Assembly (NCBI RefSeq): GCF_002116635.1
Contig: NZ_LQPW01000039.1
Location: 1 to 64,000 of the forward strand
Origin: Mycobacterium szulgai
GTDB taxonomy: Bacteria; Actinomycetota; Actinomycetes; Mycobacteriales; Mycobacteriaceae
Length of the DNA stretch: 64,000 nucleotides
Direction of reading: 5' to 3'
The translations under genes were made by a program, and so were the position numbers. The notes below the pieces were generated by a model. It saw only the letters and a list, made by a program, of their open reading frames with translations. It was not told the DNA's origin and ran no database searches. Below, piece after piece: positions 45,288-57,130 of this stretch (the first letter of the stretch is position 1; the number at the start of each line of letters is the position of its first letter).

Positions 45288-45497
45288 GTGGCGAATTCCC
45301 AGACGGCCCGGGCCGGAACTGTTGACCTGTCGGCAGCGGGTGCGGCGCTGTGGCTGGCGGCCACCGCCTTCTTCGCGCTGCTCGCGCTGTACTTCGTCGG
45401 CATCGACCAGGGCGCGGTGTCGCTGTTCGGCAGCGACTCGCATGTGCACGAATTCTTCCACGACGCAAGGCATCTGCTCGGCTTCCCCTGCCACTGA
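45288..45497 (+). CDS. cbtB: CbtB-type cobalt transporter subunit
   Basis: A 69-residue protein with one membrane helix (~18-40) and the His-rich C-terminus HVHEFFHDARHLLGFPCH, typical of CbtB. It is predicted to bind cobalt and work with CbtA in uptake for cobalamin. The GTG at 45288 follows AGAAGGAG. The gene lies three bases before cbtA. No B12 riboswitch fits in the 94-base gap upstream. Confidence 0.88.
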   Translation: MANSQTARAGTVDLSAAGAALWLAATAFFALLALYFVGIDQGAVSLFGSDSHVHEFFHDARHLLGFPCH

Positions 45498-45500
45498 TCC

Positions 45501-46283
45501 GTGGAGAAGCGTCTGATAGCACGCGGACTCCTGGCGGGTGCGATAGCCGCGGTGCTCGCGTTTGTCCTCGCCCGCCTGTTCGCCGAACCCGTCATCGGCC
45601 GCGCAATCGAATACGAGGACGGCCGCACCGAAGTCGCGCACGCCCAGGGCGTACACGAGCACGGCGTCGAACTGTTCAGCCGCGGCGTGCAGGGCAATGC
45701 CGGATTGGGTTTCGGGGTACTGATTTTCGGCATCGCGATGGGCGCCCTGTTCGCGGTCGCCTTCTGTGTCGGGTACGGCCGCATGGGAAGCGCTGGGCCA
45801 CGGGCGTTTTCACTGCGTCTTGCGGCCGCGGCCTTCACCGTGGTGTACCTGGTGCCGTTCCTGAAGTACCCGCCCAATCCGCCGGCGGTCGGTCAAGCCG
45901 ACACCATCGGCGCCCGCACCATGTGGTACTTGGTGATGGTCGTCGCGTCGGTGGCATTCGCGATCGCCGCGGTATGGCTGTCCCGCAAGCTGGCGGCGCG
46001 ACTTGGCGCATGGAACGCCGGGCTGACCGCCGCCGGCTGTTATATCGTGGCCACCGCGCTGGCGATGCTGGTGTTGCCGACGGTGGCCGAGACGCCCGCA
46101 CCCCTGCGCGATCCCTCCGGAACCATCATCTATCCCGGCTTCTCCGCCGACGTCCTCTACGACTTCAGGCTTGTTTCACTGGGTACCCAATTGGTGTTGT
46201 GGGCAACGCTCGGGCTGGTGTTCGCCAGCCTCGCGGCCCGGCTGCTGGGCGAGTCCGCCGAAAGGGTCGAGTCATCCGGTTGA
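45501..46283 (+). CDS. cbtA: CbtA-type cobalt transporter
   Basis: A 260-residue membrane protein with about six hydrophobic segments. The first segment is LLAGAIAAVLAFVLARLF, and conserved-looking motifs include VHEHGVELFSRGVQGNAGLG and PFLKYPPNPPAVG, features of the CbtA family of predicted cobalt permeases. It starts at a GTG. It is coupled to the histidine-phosphatase-like gene by a TTGA overlap. I do not recall this pair at the same place in M. tuberculosis. Confidence 0.88.
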   Translation: MEKRLIARGLLAGAIAAVLAFVLARLFAEPVIGRAIEYEDGRTEVAHAQGVHEHGVELFSRGVQGNAGLGFGVLIFGIAMGALFAVAFCVGYGRMGSAGPRAFSLRLAAAAFTVVYLVPFLKYPPNPPAVGQADTIGARTMWYLVMVVASVAFAIAAVWLSRKLAARLGAWNAGLTAAGCYIVATALAMLVLPTVAETPAPLRDPSGTIIYPGFSADVLYDFRLVSLGTQLVLWATLGLVFASLAARLLGESAERVESSG

Positions 46284-46801
46284 CTTTGGTGTCGCATGCG
46301 ATGACCGAGGCAATGGCGGGCGCGCGTTTCCCGGCCGACGAGCCGCTCAGCGAGCTCGGCCTACGGCAGGCACGCGCAGCGCGCCTGGCTATCCGCGACA
46401 ACGTTGTCCAGCTCGCCGGGCCGGAGCGACGCACCTGCCAGACCGCAAAGCTATTAGGGCTCAATACGATAACTGAACCGCTGCTGGCTGATCTCGATTG
46501 CCGGAGGTGGCGCGGCGAAAGGCTCGACGGCATCGACCCCGAAGAGTTGCAGGAGTGGCTTACCGACCCGGTGGCCGCGCCGCATGGCGGTGAGTCGATC
46601 GTCGCACTCGTCGACCGGGTGGCGGGCTGGCTGGATTCCCTGGCCGGCAACACCGTTGCGGTGACGCATCCCGCGGTGATCCGGGCCGCGATTCTGATAA
46701 CGCTCGGCGCGCCGCCGAAATCGTTCTGGCGCATAGACATTGCGCCGGTCAGCCCAACGGTCATGCATCACCGCGCGGGCGGCTGGACGCTGCGGCTCTA
46801 G
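46280..46801 (+). CDS. Histidine-phosphatase-like protein with altered RHG motif
   Basis: About 173 residues of the phosphoglycerate mutase-like fold. The catalytic motif, usually RHG, reads SHA (TLVSHAMTEAM): the His remains but the flanking Arg and Gly are lost. Later motifs are kept (PERRTCQTAKLLGL; second His in VTHPAVIRAAI). The only in-frame start before this motif is a TTG at 46280, overlapping the cbtA stop; a GTG at 46289 is also possible. Linkage to cbtBA suggests a cobalt or cobalamin-related role, for example a CobC-like phosphatase (inference). Its stop overlaps that of lpqF. Confidence 0.8.
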   Translation: MTLVSHAMTEAMAGARFPADEPLSELGLRQARAARLAIRDNVVQLAGPERRTCQTAKLLGLNTITEPLLADLDCRRWRGERLDGIDPEELQEWLTDPVAAPHGGESIVALVDRVAGWLDSLAGNTVAVTHPAVIRAAILITLGAPPKSFWRIDIAPVSPTVMHHRAGGWTLRL

Positions 46802-48159
46802 CCCGGGGGCGCCACCAGCGCAAAGGCTTGCTTGGCCACCTGCAACATCCAGCTGGTCACCGTGGGGCCGTGATCGCGGGGCCAGTTCAGCTGGAAGCTC
46901 ACCACCCACGGCTGACCGGTCTTGTCCACGGCGTACCAGCTGAACGTCAAATCTCCGGGCAGGCCACCGGCTTTTGCGCCGATATACGGCCATACCTCGC
47001 GATCCAGCTGGATGCCGGCGACGGCGGACAGGATCTGCTTGACCGGTGCCGCCTTGCCGACGGCGTCGGCCTGCAGCGCGGCGTGCACCCGGCAGATGTC
47101 CTCGGCGTTGCCATACCACTCCGCGCCGAAGGTGGAAGCCGGGGTGTGGGCGCGGGTCGGATCCGGTTGGTAGGGCGTGGAATTGGCCTGCGCCAGCAGC
47201 TGTGCCCGCACTTGTGGCGGAGCCTGCTTCCATTGGGCGCGCAGATCCGGCTGACCCCAACCGACGGAGAACAGCTCGTACATGGTGGGGAAGGGGGTCA
47301 TGCTGGCCGGATCGTGATGGCCTGCGGTGGCCAGCGCTTCCTCGATGGCGTGCGTGCCCATCCGTCCGATAAGCAAGTCGGTAGCCATGTTGTCGCTGGT
47401 GGCGATCATCTTTTCGGCGGCCGTGCGCACCGAAACCTGTGCTCCGGGGGGCAGTTCCAGGCCGGAGGAGCCCACCGCCTTGCTCTTGGCGGTGACGGTC
47501 AGCAGATCGTCCCAGGACACGGTGCCGCTGCGGACCGCACCCGCCAGTGCGTGCAAGACATACAACTTGAAAATCGATGCCAGCGGCAAAGATTCGCCGG
47601 TGTTGGTACCCGCCACTGGGTCGCAGTGACCGTTGTTGACCTTGGCGACTTGATACGAGTAGCGGGCGCCGGTCTTGCTCAGCACGGCGTCGATGTCGTG
47701 CCACGAAGCGATCTTCGGCGGTGGTTGTGTGTCCAGGTCGAACCGGTCAACTAGGCCGGTGTCGTCGGTATGGATACGAATGTCCTGTTGCGCGCCGTAG
47801 GACGAGATCAGGTGCAGCGTGGCGACGCTGGCGCCGATGTCCACACCGGCGAGGGTGAAGGGTCGGTCCCACCACAGCGCCTCCATGGTGGTCTTGACCG
47901 AGTCGACCTGGTCGGCCGTGGTCAGGGTGCGAACTCCTACCGGGCCGATCGGCCAGTCCGAGTTCAGCATGTCCAGCGTCTGCTGGGCGCGCACACCGGG
48001 CGGGGTTCGAGTGTCGATTTGGCGACTCGGATTCGCCGCGTTCGCCGACGGTGTCGGAGAGGAGGCGCAACCTGGGGCCAGGGTCGCGACTAATGCAGCT
48101 GTGGCACCCAGCGCCAGCAGGCGCCGTGCGCTGTTACTCAGCCTTGCCGGTCCCGGCAA
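46798..48159 (-). CDS. lpqF: Beta-lactamase-like lipoprotein
   Basis: A 453-residue protein with a signal peptide and lipobox LAPGC (Cys ~30). An N-terminal domain precedes a serine beta-lactamase/PBP-like domain with an SxxK motif (SIFK in PLASIFKLYVLHALAG) and a SDN-like motif (TSDNMATDLL). It is probably anchored outside the membrane, acting as an esterase or peptidase on envelope material. It begins within the last bases of mhuD (26-base overlap). Corresponds to Rv3593. Confidence 0.92.
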   Translation of the reverse strand: MPGPARLSNSARRLLALGATAALVATLAPGCASSPTPSANAANPSRQIDTRTPPGVRAQQTLDMLNSDWPIGPVGVRTLTTADQVDSVKTTMEALWWDRPFTLAGVDIGASVATLHLISSYGAQQDIRIHTDDTGLVDRFDLDTQPPPKIASWHDIDAVLSKTGARYSYQVAKVNNGHCDPVAGTNTGESLPLASIFKLYVLHALAGAVRSGTVSWDDLLTVTAKSKAVGSSGLELPPGAQVSVRTAAEKMIATSDNMATDLLIGRMGTHAIEEALATAGHHDPASMTPFPTMYELFSVGWGQPDLRAQWKQAPPQVRAQLLAQANSTPYQPDPTRAHTPASTFGAEWYGNAEDICRVHAALQADAVGKAAPVKQILSAVAGIQLDREVWPYIGAKAGGLPGDLTFSWYAVDKTGQPWVVSFQLNWPRDHGPTVTSWMLQVAKQAFALVAPPG

Positions 48160-48451
48160 CGTCCATCACGACCTCGAATTCCAGCAGCGACGCCCCAGTC
48201 GCCACCGGGTTGGCCCGGTGTCCGGCATGCGCTTCGATCGCTGGCCCAGTGGCCCATGCCTGGAAGGCTTCTTCAGATTCCCACTGCGTCACCACGAAGT
48301 AGCGGTCCTCACCCTTGACCGGACGCAGCAGCTGGAAGCCGAGGAAACCCGGAGAGTTCTCCACCGCGTGAGCGCGGTGAGCGAACCGCTTCTCCAGTTC
48401 GGGGCCAGCGTCCGCGGGTACTTCGATTGCGTTGATCTTCACCACTGGCAT
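48134..48451 (-). CDS. mhuD: Heme-degrading monooxygenase MhuD
   Basis: A 105-residue ABM-fold enzyme that degrades heme to mycobilins and releases iron. The known functional residues are all present at the expected positions: Asn7 (KINAIE), Trp66 (AFQAWATG) and His75 (IEAHAGHR). It supports use of host heme iron. Divergent from the hydrolase gene; its 3' end overlaps lpqF. No IdeR box is evident in the short upstream gap. Confidence 0.96.
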   Translation of the reverse strand: MPVVKINAIEVPADAGPELEKRFAHRAHAVENSPGFLGFQLLRPVKGEDRYFVVTQWESEEAFQAWATGPAIEAHAGHRANPVATGASLLEFEVVMDVAGTGKAE

Positions 48452-48474
48452 GTCGCTAGGTTACCGTGCCCGGC

Positions 48475-49227
48475 ATGGCCGCCGATCTGTTGACCCATCG
48501 CGGTGGACAGGGCAGGCCGCTGGTCCTGGTGCACGGCCTGATGGGCCGGGGTACCACCTGGTCGCGTCAGCTACCGTGGCTGACCCGGATAGGTGCGGTC
48601 TACACCTACGACGCTCCGTGGCATCGGGGTCGTGACGTCGACGATCTATACCCGATAAGCACCGAGCGTTTTGTAGCGGACCTCGGTGCCGCCGTGGCCG
48701 CGCTGCGCGGGCCCGTGACGCTGATCGGTCACTCGATGGGCGCCCTGCATTCGTGGTGTCTGGCCGCGCAGCAGCCGGAGCTGGTCAGGGCGCTGGTGGT
48801 CGAGGACATGGCGCCGGACTTCGTCGGCCGCACCACCGGCCCCTGGGAGCCCTGGCTGCACGCCCTTCCGGTTGAATTCGCCTCCGCCGAACAGGTATTC
48901 GCCGAGTTTGGGCCGGTGGCCGGGCAGTACTTCCTGGAATCATTCGACCGCACCGCCACCGGTTGGCGCCTGCACGGCCACACTTCCCGATGGATAGAGA
49001 TCGCCGCCGAATGGGGTACCCGTGACTACTGGTCGCAGTGGGCCGCCGTGCGATCGCCGGCGTTGCTCATCGAGGCCGGCAATTCGGTGACGCCGCCGGG
49101 GCAGATGCAGAAAATGGCTCAAACGGACCGCCGGACAACGTATCTACGCGTACCCGGCGCGGGCCACCTGATACACGACGAAGCGCCGCAGGTATATCGC
49201 GGTGCCGTCGAAGCCTTCCTGGCATAA
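48475..49227 (+). CDS. Alpha/beta hydrolase (Rv3591c-like)
   Basis: About 250 residues with HGLMGRG (oxyanion region), the nucleophile elbow GHSMGALHS and the catalytic His in PGAGHLIHDEAP. It is an esterase or lipase-like enzyme of unknown substrate. The ATG at 48475 gives MAADLLTHRGGQG, similar to the M. tuberculosis start. A GTG at 48466 is possible, and a TAGGTT -10-like hexamer lies just upstream, so translation may be leaderless. Confidence 0.92.
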   Translation: MAADLLTHRGGQGRPLVLVHGLMGRGTTWSRQLPWLTRIGAVYTYDAPWHRGRDVDDLYPISTERFVADLGAAVAALRGPVTLIGHSMGALHSWCLAAQQPELVRALVVEDMAPDFVGRTTGPWEPWLHALPVEFASAEQVFAEFGPVAGQYFLESFDRTATGWRLHGHTSRWIEIAAEWGTRDYWSQWAAVRSPALLIEAGNSVTPPGQMQKMAQTDRRTTYLRVPGAGHLIHDEAPQVYRGAVEAFLA

Positions 49228-49320
49228 AGCCTGCGACCAGCCCATTCCTGCAGTCCTCAAGATTTGTCCATTCGTCGCCAAGGATGCTGACTGCACACCG
49301 CCGCTGTGAGGAGGATGCAG

Positions 49321-49548
49321 ATGCCGCGTGTATTGGCGATGCCGGAAACTGCCGGCGCGACTACCTGCGTGACGGGCCCGGCCACCGATGAGTTCTCGGC
49401 GCACCTGGCTGAGATCTTGAACGGGCAGTGGCTGGGTTATCAAACCTTCAGCGCCCAAACGGCTGTGCTGCATGACGGGTTCATGACCGCACTCAACGCC
49501 AGCTCGCCGGTCATCAACGCGGCGATCCGGACACTGCTGGACTGCTGA
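49321..49548 (+). CDS. Short PE-like protein with internal deletion (PE_PGRS58 position)
   Basis: A 75-residue product from the ATG at 49321, after GAGGAGG. PE features remain: a start like xxVxAxPE (MPRVLAMPETAG), then TDEFSAHLAEIL and GYQTFSAQTAVLHDGFMTAL, equal to the second PE helix. About 20-25 residues of the first helix are missing and two cysteines are present. No PGRS part follows; it ends in TLLDC. It is either a decayed PE gene or a small divergent relative. M. tuberculosis has PE_PGRS58 here. Confidence 0.65.
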   Translation: MPRVLAMPETAGATTCVTGPATDEFSAHLAEILNGQWLGYQTFSAQTAVLHDGFMTALNASSPVINAAIRTLLDC

Positions 49549-49553
49549 CTCCG

Positions 49554-50426
49554 CTACTCCTGGCCCGCCAGCCCGAACCGGCCGTCGGGTGTCTGGGTGA
49601 TCAAGCCGTCGACGAGCAGCGAATCCAGTGCCCGGTCGCGTTGTGCGGTATCGGTCAGCCACGCCACGTCGAGCTCGGCGCGAGTGACGGGAAAACTATT
49701 GGCGCGCAACACATCCAGCAAGCGGCCCCGGACTTGGCGGTCGGTCCCGGCGTAACGCTGCACCCGCCGTGGCGGACCGGCGGCCGGCGGATAACCCGCT
49801 TGTCGCCAGGAGCACTCGCCAATCGGGCATAGGCCGCACCGTGGCGTCCGGGCGGTGCACACCGTTGCGCCCAGTTCCATCAGCGCCACTGAAAACTGTG
49901 GTGCCACTTCATCTTTCGGCAACAACGCGGCGACGTCGGCGTGATCGCGGGTGGCTGAGGGGTTCCCGGCGTCGGCGCGGCCATGCACGGCGCGGGCGAC
50001 CACCCGACGCACATTGGTGTCCACCACCGGCACCCGCTTGCCATAGGCGAAGCACGCCACCGCCCGCGCGGTGTAGCTTCCAACGCCCGGCAGGCTCAGC
50101 AGGACATCGACGTCGTCGGGAACCACATCGTCATGGTCGCGCGCGATAACGGTGGCGCACTCGTGCAGCCGCATGGCGCGCCTCGGATAACCGAGCTTTC
50201 CCCAGGCGCGTACCACGTCGGCCGTGCTGGCCGACGCGGTGGCAGACGGCGTGGGCCAGCGCCGTACCCAGTCCTGCCAGATCGGCTGCACCCGGGCCAC
50301 CGGGGTCTGCTGCAGCATGAACTCGCTGACCAGGATTTGCCATGCGCTGACACCGGGTTCGCGCCACGGCAGCTCGCGGCGCGATCGGTCGTACCAGTCG
50401 ACAAGCTCGGTCGCAGCGATGTTCAT
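49554..50426 (-). CDS. mutY: Adenine DNA glycosylase
   Basis: A 290-residue base-excision repair enzyme that removes adenine mispaired with 8-oxoguanine. The HhH motif is LLSLPGVGSYTARAV with the catalytic Asp in VPVVDTNVRRV. The iron-sulfur cluster cysteines are in CTARTPRCGLCPIGEC, spaced C-x6-C-x2-C-x4-C; the last gap is one shorter than in E. coli MutY. The ATG at 50426 gives MNIAATELVDWYDRSRR. Divergent from the carbonic anhydrase gene. Confidence 0.95.
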   Translation of the reverse strand: MNIAATELVDWYDRSRRELPWREPGVSAWQILVSEFMLQQTPVARVQPIWQDWVRRWPTPSATASASTADVVRAWGKLGYPRRAMRLHECATVIARDHDDVVPDDVDVLLSLPGVGSYTARAVACFAYGKRVPVVDTNVRRVVARAVHGRADAGNPSATRDHADVAALLPKDEVAPQFSVALMELGATVCTARTPRCGLCPIGECSWRQAGYPPAAGPPRRVQRYAGTDRQVRGRLLDVLRANSFPVTRAELDVAWLTDTAQRDRALDSLLVDGLITQTPDGRFGLAGQE

Positions 50427-50475
50427 GTCAGCTTCATTCGGATTCGCGGCACAAGTTTGCGGCACAATGAGTGCC

Positions 50476-51099
50476 ATGCCCACCACCAATCCAGCAACCG
50501 CATGGAAAGCACTCAACGAGGGTAACGAGCGATTCGTCGCCGGTAAGCCCGCCCATCCCAGTCAAAGCGTCGACCATCGAGCAAGCCTGGCCGCCGGACA
50601 AAAGCCGACGGCGGTGATCTTCGGCTGCGCGGACAGCCGGGTCGCGGCCGAGATCATCTTCGATCAGGGGCTGGGCGACATGTTCGTGGTGCGCACCGCC
50701 GGCCATGTCATCGACGCCGCGGTGCTGGGCTCCATCGAATACGCGGTAGTAGTGCTCAATGTTCCGCTGGTGGTGGTGCTGGGTCACGACAGCTGCGGCG
50801 CGGTCAATGCCGCGCTGACCGCACTCGACCAGGGCAACCTGCCGGGCGGCTACGTTCGCGATGTGGTCGAGCGGGTTGCCCCGTCGATTCTGCTGGGCAG
50901 GCGCGACGGGCTGACCCGTACTGACGAGTTCGAGGAACGCCACATCCACGAAACGGTCGCGCAGCTCATGGCCCGTTCGACGGCCATCGCCGAACGCGTC
51001 GCAGCGGGCAGCCTGGCGATCGTCGGCGTCACGTATCACCTGGCTGATGGCCGGGCGGTGCTGCGCGATCACGTCGGCCAAATCAGCGAACACGTCTGA
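50476..51099 (+). CDS. canB: Beta-class carbonic anhydrase
   Basis: A 207-residue zinc enzyme that interconverts CO2 and bicarbonate. Zinc ligands are visible in FGCADSRV and LGHDSCGAV. The ATG at 50476 (MPTTNPATAWKAL) matches the expected N-terminus; an ATG at 50467 would add three residues. It corresponds to Rv3588c. Confidence 0.95.
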   Translation: MPTTNPATAWKALNEGNERFVAGKPAHPSQSVDHRASLAAGQKPTAVIFGCADSRVAAEIIFDQGLGDMFVVRTAGHVIDAAVLGSIEYAVVVLNVPLVVVLGHDSCGAVNAALTALDQGNLPGGYVRDVVERVAPSILLGRRDGLTRTDEFEERHIHETVAQLMARSTAIAERVAAGSLAIVGVTYHLADGRAVLRDHVGQISEHV

Positions 51100-51197
51100 G
51101 TTTCGCCCCGCTCCTACACGACTCGGGTCCCAGCTAACCTTGCGACACGCCGAGGCGGGTCAAACACGTCGACGTGACCTGGGCCTACGGTGTGAAC

Positions 51198-52004
51198 GTG
51201 CTGGATCTGGAACCGCGTGGCCCGCTACCGACTGAGATCTACTGGCGGCGCAGGGGGCTAGCCCTGGGCATCGCGGTCGTCGTGGTCGGTATCGCCGTCG
51301 CCACCATCATCGCCTTCGTCAGCAGCAGTGCCGGGGCCAAGCCGGCCAACGCCGAGAAACCGGGTAGCGCTCAGGCGCATGCGCCCACGCCTGCGGCGCC
51401 GCCGCCGGCCGGGCAGCCCGAGGGCAACACCCCGGCAGCGCCGGCGCCGCAGGGCCAGAACCCCGAATCCCCGACGCCGACCGCCGCAGTACAGCCGCCG
51501 CCGGTGCTCAAAGAAGGCGACGATTGCCCGGATTCGACGCTGGCCGTCAAGGGATTGACCAATTCACCGCAGTACTACATCGGTGACCAGCCCAAATTCA
51601 CCATGGTCGTAACCAACATCGGGCTGGTGTCCTGCAAACGCGATGTCGGTGCCGCGGTGCTGGCCGCCTACGTTTACTCGCTGGACAACAAGCGGCTGTG
51701 GTCGAACCTGGACTGCGCGCCGTCCAATGAGACGCTGGTCAAGACGTTCACGCCCGGGGAGCAGGTGACCACTGCGGTGACCTGGACCGGGATGGGATCG
51801 GCTCCGCATTGCCCGTTGCCGCGTCCGGCCATCGGACCGGGGACCTACAACCTGGTGGTCCAGCTGGGCAATCTGCGTTCGCAGCCGGTTCCGTTCGTGC
51901 TCAACCAGCCGCCGCCACCGCCTGGGCCGGTACCGGCCCCGGGGCCGGCGCTCGCGCCGCCGCCCGAGGCGCCGCCTGCGGGCTCACCCGCCAACGGGGG
52001 CTAG
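51198..52004 (+). CDS. Single-pass membrane protein with extracellular domain (Rv3587c-like)
   Basis: About 268 residues from the GTG at 51198 (LDLEPRGPLPTEIYWRRRG). A TACGGT -10-like hexamer ends seven bases before it, with no ribosome-binding site, so it is likely leaderless. One membrane helix (~22-46) is followed by a Pro/Ala/Gln linker and a folded extracellular domain (~110-240) with cysteines (GDDCPDS, VSCKRD, LDCAPS, PHCPLP). A Pro-rich tail ends it. No function is known to me. Convergent with disA. Confidence 0.9.
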   Translation: MLDLEPRGPLPTEIYWRRRGLALGIAVVVVGIAVATIIAFVSSSAGAKPANAEKPGSAQAHAPTPAAPPPAGQPEGNTPAAPAPQGQNPESPTPTAAVQPPPVLKEGDDCPDSTLAVKGLTNSPQYYIGDQPKFTMVVTNIGLVSCKRDVGAAVLAAYVYSLDNKRLWSNLDCAPSNETLVKTFTPGEQVTTAVTWTGMGSAPHCPLPRPAIGPGTYNLVVQLGNLRSQPVPFVLNQPPPPPGPVPAPGPALAPPPEAPPAGSPANGG

Positions 52005-52006
52005 TT

Positions 52007-54512
<2,506 letters not shown>

Positions 54513-54541
54513 GCCGCGACCGTATCTGGCGGGTGTGACAG

Positions 54542-55093
54542 CTACGAATGCTTGCCCGGCGCGGGGGAGCCTTCCTGCGGCGGCGTCAGGCCGGCCGAAA
54601 TCGGGACCAGCACGCTGCCCTGACCCGCCTTCTCGAAGGTGAAGGTGAAGTTGTACGTGAGGCCGTTGCTGATCGGCTTGGTCAACATGACGCTGGCCTT
54701 GGCGGCCTGGCTGGATCCCAGCGGGCCGGGTGCGACGGCCTGGCCTTCGGGCTCGCCGACGAACAGCATCCCGCCTGCGGGCAGTCGCGCATCACCGGTC
54801 ATGGTCACGGTGCCGATGTCGGTGGTGATGCTCGTCAGCCGGTCGGGCACATCCGGCGACTGATTGACCGCTACCAGCACCAGATCCACCGGTTTGCCCG
54901 GCTGGATGAAGTCGCCGGTCTGGGTCGCTTGAATCCGGATGTCGCGCAGCGCCACGTTCTTGATGGTGACCTTGTTGCCGTTGACGGCCGGCTCCTGCAT
55001 CGCGGTCTGGGACACCTGACCGGCTCCGCAACCACTGAGCACTAGAGCGGCGGCCAGCCCGAGCAATGGGAGGCGGGTCTTCAAGCGGTTCAC
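54542..55093 (-). CDS. lpqE: Lipoprotein LpqE (PCu(A)C-like fold)
   Basis: A 183-residue protein with signal peptide and lipobox LVLSGC (Cys ~22). The mature domain (VALRDIRIQ..., ...[14 protein letters not shown]) looks like an immunoglobulin-like or copper chaperone-type fold, though no Met/His copper motif is clear. The start is a GTG after AGGAGG. The function is not known. Located between radA and carD, as Rv3584. Confidence 0.9.
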   Translation of the reverse strand: MNRLKTRLPLLGLAAALVLSGCGAGQVSQTAMQEPAVNGNKVTIKNVALRDIRIQATQTGDFIQPGKPVDLVLVAVNQSPDVPDRLTSITTDIGTVTMTGDARLPAGGMLFVGEPEGQAVAPGPLGSSQAAKASVMLTKPISNGLTYNFTFTFEKAGQGSVLVPISAGLTPPQEGSPAPGKHS

Positions 55094-55895
<802 letters not shown>

Positions 55896-55915
55896 ATACC
55901 CCGAGGCTCTAACAG

Positions 55916-56593
55916 GTGGGCGGGGGCACCGTAGCTGCGATCGTGCCTGCTGCAGGTTCGGGTCAGCGGCTCGCTGCCGGGTTACCCAAGGCGTTTCGTC
56001 AACTCGAGGGGCAGAGCCTTGTTGAACGGGCCGTACAGGGCCTGCTGGATTCCGGGGTCGTCGACACAGTCGTGGTAGCGGTACCCGCGGACCGCACCGA
56101 CGAGGCAAAGCTCATTCTGGGCCACAAGGCGACCGTGGTTGCCGGCGGCGCGGACCGCACGGAATCCGTCAGCTTGGCGTTGGCGGCGCTTTCGGAATCA
56201 GTGGCACCGCAGTTCGTGTTGGTGCACGACGCGGCCCGGCCGCTGACCCCCCCGGCGCTGATCGCGCGGGTGGTGGATGCATTGCGCGCCGGCCACGCCG
56301 CGGTGGTGCCCGGGCTGCCGGTCTCTGACACGATCAAAGCCGTGGACGCCAACGGCGTGGTGCTGGGCACCCCGGAGCGGGCCGGCCTGCGGGCCGTGCA
56401 GACCCCGCAGGGGTTCGCCACCGAGCTACTGGTGCGCGCCTATCGGGGCGCCGGCACCGCCGATTTCACCGACGACGCGTCTCTCGTCGAGCACGTCGGC
56501 GGCCAGGTTCAGGTGGTCGACGGCGACCCGCTGGCGTTCAAGATCACCACGCCGCTGGATCTGTTGCTGGCCCAAGCGATCGTGCGCCGATGA
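55916..56593 (+). CDS. ispD: 2-C-methyl-D-erythritol 4-phosphate cytidylyltransferase
   Basis: A 225-residue enzyme of the MEP isoprenoid pathway that adds CMP to methylerythritol phosphate. The CTP-binding N-terminal motif is [19 protein letters not shown], and [10 protein letters not shown] and [10 protein letters not shown] follow. It starts at a GTG and overlaps ispF by ATGA, so the two consecutive-type pathway enzymes are coupled. Confidence 0.95.
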   Translation: MGGGTVAAIVPAAGSGQRLAAGLPKAFRQLEGQSLVERAVQGLLDSGVVDTVVVAVPADRTDEAKLILGHKATVVAGGADRTESVSLALAALSESVAPQFVLVHDAARPLTPPALIARVVDALRAGHAAVVPGLPVSDTIKAVDANGVVLGTPERAGLRAVQTPQGFATELLVRAYRGAGTADFTDDASLVEHVGGQVQVVDGDPLAFKITTPLDLLLAQAIVRR

Positions 56594-57069
56594 TGGATCT
56601 GCCGCGCGTCGGGCTGGGCGTCGACGTGCATCCGATCGAGCCGGGGCGGCCGTGCTGGCTGGTGGGGTTGCTGTTCCCCAGCGCAGACGGTTGCGCCGGC
56701 CATTCCGATGGTGACGTGGCCGCGCATGCGTTGTGTGACGCCGTCTTGTCGGCCGCGGGGCTCGGCGATATCGGCGACGTGTTCGGGGTCGACGATCCGC
56801 GCTGGCAAGGCGTCAGCGGGGGCGAGATGCTGCGTCATGTCGTCGGGTTGCTCAATCAGCATGGCTATCGGGTCGGCAATGCTGCCGTGCAGGTGATCGG
56901 CAACCGGCCCAAGATCGGGTGGCGCCGACTTGAGGCGCAGGCGGTGCTCTCGCGCCTGCTCAATGCGCCGGTGGCGGTATCGGCCACCACCACCGACGGG
57001 CTCGGACTTACCGGGCGTGGCGAGGGCCTGGCGGCCATCGCGACGGCGTTGGTGGTTTCGCTTCGGTAG
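56590..57069 (+). CDS. ispF: 2-C-methyl-D-erythritol 2,4-cyclodiphosphate synthase
   Basis: A 159-residue trimeric zinc enzyme of the MEP pathway. The metal ligands lie in [11 protein letters not shown] and the conserved [27 protein letters not shown] near the end is also typical. Translationally coupled to ispD; 57 bases separate it from cysS. Confidence 0.95.
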   Translation: MMDLPRVGLGVDVHPIEPGRPCWLVGLLFPSADGCAGHSDGDVAAHALCDAVLSAAGLGDIGDVFGVDDPRWQGVSGGEMLRHVVGLLNQHGYRVGNAAVQVIGNRPKIGWRRLEAQAVLSRLLNAPVAVSATTTDGLGLTGRGEGLAAIATALVVSLR

Positions 57070-57112
57070 CTCACACACGCTTGTGCTCGGCGGCACGCGG
57101 CAATAGGCCAGG

Positions 57113-57130
57113 TAAGCTGGCACGTCGTGA
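57113..57130 (+). promoter_or_regulatory. 18-nt start element of cysS, identical to that of lysS
   Basis: TAAGCTGGCACGTCGTGA covers a TAAGCT -10-like hexamer and the cysS GTG start at 57127, identical to 38568-38585 at lysS. The spacing and lack of a ribosome-binding site fit a leaderless promoter lying between ispF and cysS. Confidence 0.6.

Noticed and set aside
49578..50083. MutY cluster with an unusual cysteine spacing as a sign of lost function
   Set aside because: The C-x4-C final spacing is, as I recall, also present in M. tuberculosis MutY, and all four cysteines remain.
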